A DNA stretch of 64,000 bases, from contig OY855915.1 of the NCBI GenBank assembly GCA_963693305.1, positions 10,139,107 to 10,203,106 of the forward strand, written 5' to 3'. Source of the DNA: Meandrina meandrites (taxonomy: Eukaryota > Cnidaria > Anthozoa > Scleractinia > Meandrinidae). Every line of letters starts with the position of its first letter. Positions within the stretch are counted from its first letter, which is position 1. A model generated the notes under the pieces. The model searched no databases. It had not been told where the DNA came from and saw nothing but the letters and a program-made list of their open reading frames with translations. Position numbers and translations under genes: made by a program. This document shows positions 12,001-19,152 of this stretch, piece by piece.

Positions 12001-13012
12001 CGAGCATATGATCAAATACTTGACGGACACAGGCAGAAACCGCGGAGACGGGAGAAAACTCCTGGGAGCATTGTCGGCACAGAGGATACTACTATATGCA
12101 CCGCTGTTGAAATGGTACATAAACCACGGGGCGGAAATAACAAAGGTATATCGGACAATTGACTACAAACCGGCAAAAATCTTTCCTTGGTTCGTGGAAC
12201 AAGTCACGGAGGCCCGCCGGACAGGAGATGTAGAAAAAAGCAAAGCACTGCTGGCGGATATATTCAAACTGTTAGGAAACAGCGGGTATGGAAAGCTCAT
12301 CGAAGCCTTGGAACGGCAAACAAACGTGATATACACAAAAGATGAGAAGGTAGTTGACAGAGCAATGCGAAGCACGTATTTCACCACTCTTGATGAGATA
12401 GGAGCGGCGTATGAGTTAGAAAGCCGAAAGCCCCGGATCACAATAAGACGTCCATTTCAGATAGGAATCGCGGTATACCAGCTGGCAAAGCTGAGGATGT
12501 TGGAATTTTATTATGACTTCCTGGACAGGTACTTTGACAGAAAAGATTTCGAGCTGATACAGATGGACACGGACAGTAACTATTTGGCCATCTCGGGTAA
12601 GAAACTAGAAGACATTGTGCGCCCAGAGATGAAAGAAGAATTTGAGGCTCAAAAAAAGAATTGGTTGGCATGGGACAAGTGGAGTGGTAGAACGCCGGGT
12701 TTATTTAAGATGGAGTGTGAGGGGGAGCGGATGATTGCACTCTGCCCCAAATGCTACTATATTGACGACCGAGGTGAAAAGCAGAAGCTAAGCACAAAAG
12801 GTATGTCTAAGAACCAAAACATTATAAACTGGCAACGTTTCAAAGCGGCGTTGGAAGGCAACAAAGATATGGCAACAAACAGAGGGTTCCGGATGCGGGA
12901 AGGGAAAATAGTGACATACGAGCAGGAGAAGCTGGGGTTGAGCGCGTATTATGACAAACGATGGGTGCTGCCCGATGGGGTACACACCGAACCTATCGAA
13001 TATCACATTTAG
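9062..13012 (+). CDS. Protein-primed family B DNA polymerase (PolB) with N-terminal extensions
   Basis: 1316 residues. The 3'-5' exonuclease motifs are visible: Exo I YDFEAY near 566, Exo II FNSGKYDLN near 668, Exo III YYNNLDV near 800. Polymerase motifs follow: A (YDANALYLS) near 900, B (KLLGNSGYGK) near 1070, C (MDTDSNY) near 1167, and KGMSKNQ near 1245. Ahead of these lie a conserved NLCLWRCIAVHKG segment near 269, a C2H2-type finger (CNHC ... HADRC) near 387-408 and a GCHWHGCPKC nuclease-like motif near 490, as in other Polinton polymerases. Such enzymes replicate linear DNA from a terminal protein; no separate terminal-protein gene is obvious. The stop lies 8 bp from the convergent integrase stop. 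ATG at 9062 follows the TIR promoter. Confidence 0.95.
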   Translation: MDEIDFSSLDNVTTESLEQELAKIDPAELRYLSQLLSENVPAVKKIIKNVLEEPIPETTKKRLRPPLQPKPYQPIAPPRKRNRRQQRLRQFDPIQPNNIRNVTDYQNEILNLYEDTKFEGEESSGRRFKRWRIIKDLNKDQTAKFMEKLRKEVRTSFFIRHVYAINLRNIEDGTFLTFYQTEKGSRRINKLEDAENWIREKEAERLEVDTIERPDTKWIFDHYFAVDVRVVIDRKPLVGTGLLPDWLRKQANTGRKQAMVALDTYRDNLCLWRCIAVHKGARPDRSTEAARGLAKSFFKLRETPTNCVKTSLDEIEKVEMHLNKEVAVSDWLGIRVYIPERLDDKEVVWHLTRNPSPKLKNIMTIGIYGEHAFLIKDITKLAKTYECNHCHARFTKVSNLQRHADRCAQGKTVIDCPGEKVEAPQSAYQKAFYPKQKASKESIQWLEYVAKHWKITIHHAMSGHGGERWVENRPVDGYNHERKLVLQYHGCHWHGCPKCYRDRDKIIEQGDRTREDLYKATLKRTAYLRKKGYKVIECWACEVGDKYVEELPEAKTKSYPHAILYDFEAYGDKNQRKELTDRLTIENVHVPVSVSIGDTHEREPTHICEKDPTELIRKFAEELERRGKNIRKRVRDEFMPADITLLPKDQKKKIEEWCDQVPVLGFNSGKYDLNLIKAHFVKKLADTASKVRVAKNSNKIMFLLTKGFRFLDIMNYLGPGTSYEKWVKAYDCETTKSWLPYEWFDDIKKLDYPGLPDYPDWYSNLKGGFTLKLTEWKACKQTFWEEGMKTFKDWVRYYNNLDVAPGLEALEKMRNFYTEKGIDIMKDAVSIPGVSLHYLLKGAIERNAELYAPSKEAYEMLKEAVVGGPSLVFTRYHEVGKTRIRSHQVANPQLCQNILGYDANALYLSTMLKDMPCGKERVEHYDDDLVMPMVLTQNLKEGSWFGFAEVDIEIPRHLHPKFEEMCPFFYNKVVPAEAVPEHMIKYLTDTGRNRGDGRKLLGALSAQRILLYAPLLKWYINHGAEITKVYRTIDYKPAKIFPWFVEQVTEARRTGDVEKSKALLADIFKLLGNSGYGKLIEALERQTNVIYTKDEKVVDRAMRSTYFTTLDEIGAAYELESRKPRITIRRPFQIGIAVYQLAKLRMLEFYYDFLDRYFDRKDFELIQMDTDSNYLAISGKKLEDIVRPEMKEEFEAQKKNWLAWDKWSGRTPGLFKMECEGERMIALCPKCYYIDDRGEKQKLSTKGMSKNQNIINWQRFKAALEGNKDMATNRGFRMREGKIVTYEQEKLGLSAYYDKRWVLPDGVHTEPIEYHI

Positions 13013-13020
13013 GTGGAGGT

Positions 13021-14007
13021 TTACCCCACAGCTGGAGGTAATTCTGTATCCGGAGGTACCACAAGCAGTTCTTCACGTACAAAACCACGCTTAGGTCCGT
13101 CGCGCAAATAGTAGAGAACAGGTTGATTCGGTTTGGTAAAAGATCGTTCAAGGTTGTAAACTTTCAAAGACCAGATTGGATCAGTGGCTCTTTTCGCCCC
13201 GCCTTCAAGCTCACCAGGTTCGTACAAATACCGAACCATAACGATGGATGGGAGCTTTTTTTCGTTCAAACCAACAGGTCTCAAATATTTAGTTGACGGT
13301 TCTGCATAAACATTTTTTTTCTTGATTGCAGCAGCAGGTTTCATACCAATCAATCGAGTGACTTGGTTGTTCAGAGCAGAAACAACTTTGGGGAGCCTTT
13401 TTACCCACACAGTAGACCGCAGACCCTCAGGTGAACGCATTTCAACCGCGTACTGGTGGCCAAACAAACGCTCAGCCAAGGTACGATTGAAACGTTCAAC
13501 AATAGCTTGGTCTCTATGAATTTCAGGGTGGCCGCGTCTGATAGAAGTTTTGTGATTTTCCATTTCTTTTGTAACAGCGCCCATAAATTCACGCCCAGGA
13601 TCAACCTGCAACAGTTGAGGCCATTTCAAAGGTCCACGTGTATAAATTGTCTTAAAAGCTTTGGCAACCTCATCAGAGTTTTTAGAAGTTAAAGGTTGAG
13701 CTTCTTTGAATCTGCTGGCAACATCAACAACGGTAAGCGCGTATTTGTAAGTGCTACGGCCCACTTTGTCGTGCGGCAGAAAAAGAAGATCTGCCTGATG
13801 CACTTTGTTGGGTGTAGGCACGTCGAATTTTAGGCGAGGAATGTAGGGCGGTGCGGGGAGGTAAATCTGCCAGAGCGCTTGCCTGAACAACCATTCTTTG
13901 GCAACAACTTCAGGTACCTTTGCAGCGACCGCTAATTTTTTAATGGCAGAGATACCTTTCCAGTAACCCTGTGGGCTGTAATAACGCCGCTCTAATTTTC
14001 TATCCAT
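13021..14007 (-). CDS. Polinton-type retroviral-like integrase (rve, DDE)
   Basis: 328 residues. The catalytic triad is D73 (QADLLF), D136 (VDPGREF) and E171 (AIVERFN), with 34 residues between the second and third. The N-terminal part lacks a clear HHCC zinc motif. After the core comes a beta-rich, SH3-like tail (PIWSLKVYNLERS ... VLYYLRDG) rather than an obvious chromodomain. It would insert the linear element and create the short target duplication. It is convergent with PolB and divergent from the gene at 14036. Its start is 10 bp from the upstream ATG of that gene, so the two share one promoter gap. Confidence 0.93.
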   Translation of the reverse strand: MDRKLERRYYSPQGYWKGISAIKKLAVAAKVPEVVAKEWLFRQALWQIYLPAPPYIPRLKFDVPTPNKVHQADLLFLPHDKVGRSTYKYALTVVDVASRFKEAQPLTSKNSDEVAKAFKTIYTRGPLKWPQLLQVDPGREFMGAVTKEMENHKTSIRRGHPEIHRDQAIVERFNRTLAERLFGHQYAVEMRSPEGLRSTVWVKRLPKVVSALNNQVTRLIGMKPAAAIKKKNVYAEPSTKYLRPVGLNEKKLPSIVMVRYLYEPGELEGGAKRATDPIWSLKVYNLERSFTKPNQPVLYYLRDGPKRGFVREELLVVPPDTELPPAVG

Positions 14008-14035
14008 TTAAATAATTATGCGCGGACATATATAC
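14008..14035. promoter_or_regulatory. Shared divergent promoter of integrase and the 14036 gene
   Basis: Only 28 bp separate the integrase ATG (14007) from the preferred ATG at 14036. TATATA at 14029-14034 is palindromic and could serve both directions; TTAAATAATTA lies beside the integrase start. Confidence 0.55.
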
Positions 14036-14521
14036 ATGACAACAAAAATGAGTTTGGGTTTACCCAAGGGGTGTGGAAAAAAAGAGCTTAACGAAATGTT
14101 GATAAAACAGCAGGAAGCGAAAATAAAAGAAATCAAGCCCGAAAAAGATCTTGACGACCATTACGAGTGGGAATTCTACCCTGAGCCCGAAGAGATGGGC
14201 CACCCTCCCAATCTAAAACTGTGGTATTTACTTGCGGTACTAAAAAAAGTCGGTATTTCTATAGATCAGGTCGGTGACAATATGGGGTTGACTTTTTTGG
14301 GCAATGTCATTTACCAGTTCAAGCGGTTAAATCCCGGGTCATGTAACTACGTTTGTTTTTTATACAACTATTTTCAAAAGGTCTCACCTATCGATTGGCC
14401 GGCGAAAAAGGCAATACAGGGAAAGCTCACGAAAAGATTGCCGAAGATGGTACAAACCAGAAATAAAGCCGAAAAAAGTTTCAACGAATGGTGGTTGGAG
14501 GCAAACAGAAGTTGTCTTTGA
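14036..14521 (+). CDS. Maverick protein of unknown function
   Basis: 161 residues from the ATG that follows TATATA; an upstream in-frame ATG at 14018 would add six residues but overlap the promoter. The N-terminal third is charged (KQQEAKIKEIKPEKD), followed by an acidic patch and a folded-looking region rich in aromatic residues (LWYLLAVLKKVG, YVCFLYNYFQ) and a basic C-terminus. No domain recognised. Its position between the integrase and the membrane-type gene is a place where Polintons vary. A replication-accessory or terminal-protein role is possible but unsupported. Confidence 0.7.
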   Translation: MTTKMSLGLPKGCGKKELNEMLIKQQEAKIKEIKPEKDLDDHYEWEFYPEPEEMGHPPNLKLWYLLAVLKKVGISIDQVGDNMGLTFLGNVIYQFKRLNPGSCNYVCFLYNYFQKVSPIDWPAKKAIQGKLTKRLPKMVQTRNKAEKSFNEWWLEANRSCL

Positions 14522-14528
14522 TGTTCTG

Positions 14529-15032
14529 TTAACCCTTTACCTTAGAGGTGTCTCCACTGTCAGTGTGGTTTGAAAACTGCAGTTTTGTTTTTTTAGTAGT
14601 AAAGGTGTTGTACTTTTTCTCAATATCTTGATACTCGCCGTCAGAGATTTCACCATCGTCAAGAGCGGTTGATATGAGAGTGTTGATTGAGCTCAGCGTA
14701 GCTTCAGCCAAAGTCTGCATTTTTTTGTGTTTTTTCGCTTTACGCCGGAAAAATTTGATGGGGCCCATGCAGGAGGTTGACATCAATGAAAACAAGAGGC
14801 CAGTTGCGATTAAAGGCCCACCAACAACAATGCCAACCGCAGAAAGTGAAGCGCCCAGCCCAGAGCCTGTAAGAAGGGCAGCAACTCCGCCCGTTAACCC
14901 GCTTACTGTTTGACAACGCGTGTGCCACCGTCTAAACTTGGCTGAGGTTTGGTAGTAATGCGCCAACTGGTTTTCAAGATTTTTCTTCATCATTTCTATT
15001 TCAGCCAGCCGGAATTTTGTTACAGAATCCAT
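14529..15032 (-). CDS. Glycine-rich hydrophobic virion/membrane protein candidate
   Basis: 167 residues. A basic amphipathic start (to about 40) is followed by a long Gly/Ala/Leu-rich hydrophobic stretch at about 44-88 (SGLTGGVAALLTG ... LIATGLLFSL), a basic cluster (FFRRKAKKHKK) and a helical, charged tail. The hydrophobic block looks membrane-inserting or membrane-disrupting. By analogy with adenovirus-like particles it could be an internal lytic or anchoring protein; this is inference. The ATG follows CATATATAGG by two bases. The stop is 7 bp from the convergent 14036 gene. Confidence 0.75.
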   Translation of the reverse strand: MDSVTKFRLAEIEMMKKNLENQLAHYYQTSAKFRRWHTRCQTVSGLTGGVAALLTGSGLGASLSAVGIVVGGPLIATGLLFSLMSTSCMGPIKFFRRKAKKHKKMQTLAEATLSSINTLISTALDDGEISDGEYQDIEKKYNTFTTKKTKLQFSNHTDSGDTSKVKG

Positions 15033-15044
15033 TTCCTATATATG
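15033..15044 (-). promoter_or_regulatory. TATATA start-proximal motif (15032 gene)
   Basis: On the minus strand CATATATAGG ends two bases before the ATG, one of the repeated start-site motifs of the element. Confidence 0.55.
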
Positions 15045-15072
15045 TGTTAAAAATATTTCGTGGGGTGTGGGG

Positions 15073-15942
15073 TTAGTCGCAATAGGTGTTGCGGTATTTT
15101 CCGGTTTTCTTGTCGTAAATTATTTGGTTACACGGTTCGGTTACTCTGGTAGGGTGTGTCCAAAACTTTTTGCTGAACAGACCGGTTTTCGTGTTAAAGG
15201 CACCTTTTGCGATGTCACCACTCCAATACTTTTTAAACAAATCCTTATCACCACCTGTGATAGCCATGATTGCAGCAGCCACATCTTGAGACTGTTGAAA
15301 GCCCGGAATTTTTTCGCCGATCTTTTTATTGATCGTTTCACCGACACCCAATCCTACTTTTTGCTTCGAGCTGATTGCGTTGCGCGCCGCGGCGTGACCC
15401 CATTGCCGTTTGTTTTTGGGAATAGCGTCAAGCGCCTTTACCATTTTTTTGTCTGCAGCGTGTTTGCAGCCTTTCTCATTTTTCTTGCCTGCACAGACGG
15501 CATAATCAACGTCATGCTGCATTGCAACTGCGTCCGTGGCGCCTGTGGGTTGCTGATAAATCTTCAAGATCTTTCCCGTCTTGGGGTCGTAAGAAAGCTG
15601 TTTTTCAAGGGGATTGTACGGCCCTGTATAGTTGTGGCCCGGAAGTGTCCACCCTTTCTTTGGTTTAGGCAGCTTGCCGATGGCTTTATGCAAATCAAAA
15701 GCCCCACCGCGGGGTCGTTCATAAAGAGGGTTTGTTGGGTCATCTACTCTATTACCCGCATAAATTCTCATATCATAATTACCACCACGTTGGGTACCCC
15801 CACTAATAAACCGTGTCTTGGTAATGCCACAACTTGCGCATTTTACTTTTAACATTCTTCTACCATTTTTTGTGGTAGTGTTTTTTTCGCTTCCCGGTAC
15901 GTTGGGTGTGAAACGCTTTTCCTTCACGCAGTATACCTCCAT
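15073..15942 (-). CDS. Zinc-ribbon head plus parvovirus-like phospholipase A2 protein
   Basis: 289 residues. Residues 1-47 form a short zinc-ribbon-like head (YCVKEK ... CASCG) shared with the next gene; the first Cys pair is reduced to C5-x2-E8. Residues about 100-170 carry a phospholipase A2 signature: a calcium loop NYTGPYNP (104-111) and the catalytic pair H143-D144 (MQHDVDYAVC), resembling the PLA2 of parvovirus capsid N-termini. The rest is basic and helical with a Cys-bearing tail. Parvoviral PLA2 breaches endosomal membranes during entry, so this is a likely entry protein packed in the particle. TTATATAAG directly precedes the ATG. Confidence 0.88.
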   Translation of the reverse strand: MEVYCVKEKRFTPNVPGSEKNTTTKNGRRMLKVKCASCGITKTRFISGGTQRGGNYDMRIYAGNRVDDPTNPLYERPRGGAFDLHKAIGKLPKPKKGWTLPGHNYTGPYNPLEKQLSYDPKTGKILKIYQQPTGATDAVAMQHDVDYAVCAGKKNEKGCKHAADKKMVKALDAIPKNKRQWGHAAARNAISSKQKVGLGVGETINKKIGEKIPGFQQSQDVAAAIMAITGGDKDLFKKYWSGDIAKGAFNTKTGLFSKKFWTHPTRVTEPCNQIIYDKKTGKYRNTYCD

Positions 15943-15951
15943 CTTATATAA
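15943..15951 (-). promoter_or_regulatory. TATATAA start-proximal motif (15942 gene)
   Basis: TTATATAAG abuts the ATG on the minus strand with no spacer. Confidence 0.6.
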
Positions 15952-15964
15952 TTAAAGAAAATTC

Positions 15965-16495
15965 TCAGGCCGCTGTGTGACACCCACCTTTCATCATATC
16001 TTTTGGTCTTAATCTGTTTGAGGCTTTAGTCAACAAATCCCCAGACAAAGCATCAATTGTGTAATTAACAGCTTTTCTCGCGATTGGTTTGGCTTTATTG
16101 GCTAACTTCTTCTGATACTCTGGTTGTCTCAGAAACTCGCTTGCAAAGTATCTTCCTTGTTTCACACCTTGCTTTGCTAAATAAGGAACTCCGTACTCAA
16201 AGAAAGCTTCAGCTGCTGTATTTCCAACTGTATCAAAAACCCCACCTCCAAACATTCTTTTTTCGGCGCGAGCAAGTTCTTCTCTCTTCTTTTTGGGTAA
16301 ACCACTTCTGGTCCACTTAAATATTGGTTCCAAAATATTACCTCCTTCTTGAGCACTGACAAATATTGTCTTGGTAATGCCGCAGCTGGCGCATTTTACT
16401 TTAAGCAGTCTTCTGCCGTTTTTTGCGGTTGTAATTTTTTCACTTCCCACCACATTGGGTGTGAAGCGCTTTTCTTTCACACAGTAAACATCCAT
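15965..16495 (-). CDS. Zinc-ribbon virion protein, paralogue of the PLA2 protein head
   Basis: 176 residues. The first 50 are nearly identical to those of the 15942 gene (YCVKEKRFTPNV ... CASCGITKT), again with C-x2-E in place of the first CxxC. After a GGN linker comes a different body: a basic stretch, GGGVFDTVGNT and a helical part (YGVPYLAKQGVKQGRYFASE). That GVPxLAKKG-type body recurs in metazoan Polintons. The shared head suggests a common docking or processing signal on two particle proteins. TTATATAGG abuts the ATG. Confidence 0.82.
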   Translation of the reverse strand: MDVYCVKEKRFTPNVVGSEKITTAKNGRRLLKVKCASCGITKTIFVSAQEGGNILEPIFKWTRSGLPKKKREELARAEKRMFGGGVFDTVGNTAAEAFFEYGVPYLAKQGVKQGRYFASEFLRQPEYQKKLANKAKPIARKAVNYTIDALSGDLLTKASNRLRPKDMMKGGCHTAA

Positions 16496-16504
16496 CCTAT
16501 ATAA
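16496..16504 (-). promoter_or_regulatory. TATATAG start-proximal motif (16495 gene)
   Basis: TTATATAGG abuts the ATG on the minus strand. Confidence 0.6.
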
Positions 16505-16541
16505 CTAGCAAAAATTCACTGGGGTGTGGGGTTTACCCCAC

Positions 16542-17009
16542 TTATACATTATGTGTAAAATAATCCTTCACCACAGCCTCGTTGGCGCGCGTATTTTCGG
16601 AAAACATGCTCAAAATTTCTCGAAATGTCCGCCCTTTGTTACGTTCGTTTAGAAAAAGCAGACAGTAGTAGCCGCAGCGCACGCTGAATTCCCACTGAAG
16701 CTGGTTGTCATTTCGTAGAAAGGTTTTGCTACCCTCGAGAATCAACTCAATTTCCCATTCCGCGGGCGGAGGTAAACCGAAAGAGTCAAAGTATTCGCGC
16801 CCGCCCCAGCAGCAAACCCAATGGGTGCCTGGCCCTCCAAGATCATCCATGTTGATTATACAAGGGGAGTGGTTTTTCACGTGGATCTCGTCTCTCGCAA
16901 ATATACCTTTGATGGGGATTTTCAAGTATTGGCACCATCGCTGCAAGTCATAATCAGTTAAGGGGACATCAACGAAGGCGGGCTTTTTTTTGGTCACCCC
17001 AAGAACCAA
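16542..17009 (-). CDS. Adenain-like cysteine protease (C5 family), no AUG start
   Basis: Catalytic residues are visible in the order of adenovirus protease: His63 (GTHWVCCW), Asp75 (YFDSFG), a Gln near 103-105 (NQLQ) and Cys112 (VRCGYYC), numbered from a TTG at 17009. It would mature capsid and core proteins. The conserved N-terminal helix (LTDYDLQRWCQYL) is present, but no ATG lies in frame before it; the first ATG (residue 54) would remove that part. The frame overlaps the preceding gene by 41 bp across an A8 run, one base out of register. Possible explanations: non-AUG initiation after the TATAT motif at about 17027-17032, slippage at A8, or a recent indel or assembly error. Confidence 0.85.
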   Translation of the reverse strand: MVLGVTKKKPAFVDVPLTDYDLQRWCQYLKIPIKGIFARDEIHVKNHSPCIINMDDLGGPGTHWVCCWGGREYFDSFGLPPPAEWEIELILEGSKTFLRNDNQLQWEFSVRCGYYCLLFLNERNKGRTFREILSMFSENTRANEAVVKDYFTHNV

Positions 17010-17340
17010 TAAATGGTGGCGGGCGCATATATGGTGGAGGGTTGATGCGCATTCCCTTCCCCCCTGTTGGGGGTTTTACCCGCATGCCGGCCCCACTCGC
17101 CAACTTGCGCACATGTCTGATTTGTGTCTTGCTCATGTCTATGTCCACGCCCGTTTTGTTTTTGATAGCGCGCTCTATTTTTTTGATCTGTCTGGCGGTC
17201 AAGTGCAAAGTGTCGCTACCGCCGGTTATAGCCTCGTTTTTAAATCTGAGCGTAACTGCTTCTCCTGGCCCAAAGGCCCGCGCGAGGCTTACCTTCTGCC
17301 CGTCTGAAAGTGAAATCTTGTGCGGATAGTAAGTCGTCAT
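16969..17340 (-). CDS. Small basic virion/core protein candidate
   Basis: 123 residues, basic. The middle has LTARQIKKIERAIKNKTG and SKTQIRHVRK, a pattern I have seen in small proteins of Polintons and related midsize DNA viruses. The C-terminus is rich in Gly, Pro and Arg (RVKPPTGGKGMRINPPP). Nucleoprotein or adenovirus pX-like roles fit but are inference. Its last codons cross the A8 run that overlaps the protease frame. ATATAAGAG directly precedes the ATG. Confidence 0.75.
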   Translation of the reverse strand: MTTYYPHKISLSDGQKVSLARAFGPGEAVTLRFKNEAITGGSDTLHLTARQIKKIERAIKNKTGVDIDMSKTQIRHVRKLASGAGMRVKPPTGGKGMRINPPPYMRPPPFIGSWGDQKKARLR

Positions 17341-17351
17341 CTCTTATATTT
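17341..17351 (-). promoter_or_regulatory. ATATAAG start-proximal motif (17340 gene)
   Basis: AAATATAAGAG directly abuts the ATG on the minus strand. Confidence 0.5.
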
Positions 17352-17366
17352 CATACAAAAATTATT

Positions 17367-18632
17367 TTAAACCATCACCAGCTCATTACCCACCTGCCTG
17401 AGAACAAATTCGGACTCGTACAAAATTCCTGCATAAATGGTGTAGTCTTGCGCGTTGGCCGCCTCGTTGAGCTTGTAGTGGAAAACCATCTGCTTCGAGT
17501 CGTTGGTCTTGTTATCCTTGTTTTCGTGTAGGTCGAAATAGAGTACTGGGTATAGCGTCCCGAAGTTGTTGGGCTGAAGCTGAACACCGGTGTTGTAGTC
17601 GTTTTTGCGGTACCGGTAGTTCTTTAAGTCATTAAGAATGCGCAGTTTGAAGTTTTCGTCGTATTCCAGCTCCGGATAGTACTGTGAAGAGCCGTACTGC
17701 AGCCGGCAGGTCGCTAGCTTGGCTGAATTGTCTCCGTCAATGTCAAAGGTGTCAAAGAAGTAGGGGTTTTGAGTCAAGGCGTCCTTCTTCCTTGTCTGTT
17801 GAATGAAAATGAAAACATGTTTTGCGTCTTTTAGACCGGGGTTTATCTGCCACGAACCGAAAGCGGTACGCCGACTGGTGCTGGGCTGGATCATTTCATT
17901 TAGGTACGTCCATTTCTGAGGTTTCAAAAAGTTTTCGTTTGCGAGCTTCTGCCCTTCGCTGGTAAAACGCAGCATTGGAACCCACAGCTCGAAGTTTCTC
18001 ACCACTACCCTACGATTGGTGCCATCGTTTTGCCAAATCAGCTCTGCATCCGATTGTAGCTCAATTTCGAACTCCATCTGCATGGGGGGGAGAAGCTTGT
18101 CACTCAGCTCTTCGAAAAATGAGTACCTGTTAAGCGGTATGAGGGTTTCAACCGTGAGGCCGGCGTGGGCAAGCAAGCCCCTTTCTCTGATTCCAAGGTT
18201 AGTGGCAGCGGCGGCTGTCACATTGCTATTATCTGTATCCAAATACCAAAACTGATCTTTCGCTGCGCTCCTCGCAAAGTCATCAGAAAAATCCAACAAG
18301 TTCTTTATGAATATTAACTTGTGAATGTTGTTTACGTTGTAAATGTTTTTGCCCGATGATTTTACCACAAGTTTGTTTATCAGTGAAAATGAGCCGTTAA
18401 TGGGCGCTGACCGGGCGTCTGCTGCAACTGCCGCGCCATCCGCGGTTGCCTCGAAAGTGAAATCAGCCCGGAAGTAGGCGTTATACCAGTCAAACCAGTT
18501 GTCTCGGTCGGTGAGTGTGAATTTATAGTTTGTTTTTACCTGGTGCTGATTGTTACCCGGGATAGTGATCGGTTTGTCTAACCCGATACGAACATACTCT
18601 GTTTTTTCCAAATGCCTGTGGCTTCTGAACAT
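17367..18632 (-). CDS. Major capsid protein candidate (double jelly-roll type)
   Basis: 421 residues, rich in beta-strand and aromatic segments with few charged helices. Landmarks include NWFDWYNAYF, LNRYSFFEELSDKLLPPMQMEFEIEL and ELWVPMLRFTSEGQKL, which resemble the middle of Polinton hexon proteins, and FIQQTRKKD near 280. It lies between the basic proteins and upstream of the protease, the usual place in Polintons. Known double-jelly-roll proteins form the trimers of the icosahedral shell. The length is short compared with many Polinton hexons (500-650), so structural prediction is needed. The best alternative is another particle protein, but no other ORF suits the hexon role. Start follows AGATATATAGGACGCAAG. 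Confidence 0.78.
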   Translation of the reverse strand: MFRSHRHLEKTEYVRIGLDKPITIPGNNQHQVKTNYKFTLTDRDNWFDWYNAYFRADFTFEATADGAAVAADARSAPINGSFSLINKLVVKSSGKNIYNVNNIHKLIFIKNLLDFSDDFARSAAKDQFWYLDTDNSNVTAAAATNLGIRERGLLAHAGLTVETLIPLNRYSFFEELSDKLLPPMQMEFEIELQSDAELIWQNDGTNRRVVVRNFELWVPMLRFTSEGQKLANENFLKPQKWTYLNEMIQPSTSRRTAFGSWQINPGLKDAKHVFIFIQQTRKKDALTQNPYFFDTFDIDGDNSAKLATCRLQYGSSQYYPELEYDENFKLRILNDLKNYRYRKNDYNTGVQLQPNNFGTLYPVLYFDLHENKDNKTNDSKQMVFHYKLNEAANAQDYTIYAGILYESEFVLRQVGNELVMV

Positions 18633-18649
18633 CTTGCGTCCTATATATC
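18633..18649 (-). promoter_or_regulatory. TATATAG motif of the capsid gene
   Basis: GATATATAGG lies about 8 bp before the major capsid ATG on the minus strand. Confidence 0.55.
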
Positions 18650-18665
18650 TTTTTAAAAAATTATT

Positions 18666-19133
18666 TTAATTTTCTGCTATCAATTGGTTTACTTTCAACT
18701 TTGCAGCCCGACCCGCGTTTAAAATCTGATTTAACTTTTTCCGTGAATCCCCGCTCAACTGAGTTGCTGATACCGCACTCATCATCTTCTTCAGTTTCTG
18801 CCGCGACTCGGTACTAAGTGTACGCTGTGGGGTTTTACCCTTAGGTTTTACACTTGGGGTCTTTTTACTCTTGGGGCGTGGGGTATCCCCACTTCGCAAA
18901 ACGGCTTGTATCTTGTCAGCCGCTTTTTCTTCTGCTTTTTCTGCAGCTTTTTTCAGCATTTGCTTCGAGGCTTCATTTACAGCCTTCTTCAACGTCTGAC
19001 GGGTGACCTTCTTTTTGAACTGCTTTCCTATATTCATCAGGGTGTCTCTAACAACCCCCGTACCTTTGTGTTTGTATCTATATGTTCCGTTTGGCGCGTC
19101 ATAATATCTCGCCCACTCGCTCGGATGATTCAT
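18666..19133 (-). CDS. Basic helical virion protein candidate
   Basis: 155 residues, very rich in Lys and Ala. Residues about 25-35 (GTGVVRDTLMNIG) are followed by an amphipathic Lys/Ala helix (KKAVNEASKQMLKKAAEKAEEK) and a Ser/Thr/Pro/Lys-rich stretch, then a helical tail. This order (GTG-x3-D-x3-IG then Lys/Ala helix) is common in a minor particle protein of animal Polintons. Possible roles are DNA condensation or membrane interaction. TATAATA directly precedes the ATG; the next gene upstream ends 20 bp away. Confidence 0.7.
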   Translation of the reverse strand: MNHPSEWARYYDAPNGTYRYKHKGTGVVRDTLMNIGKQFKKKVTRQTLKKAVNEASKQMLKKAAEKAEEKAADKIQAVLRSGDTPRPKSKKTPSVKPKGKTPQRTLSTESRQKLKKMMSAVSATQLSGDSRKKLNQILNAGRAAKLKVNQLIAEN

Positions 19134-19152
19134 TATTATACTTATGTGTAAA

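Noticed and set aside
13021..14007. Chromodomain at the end of the Maverick integrase
   Set aside because: The tail is beta-rich and SH3-like; the aromatic cage pattern of a chromodomain is not apparent.
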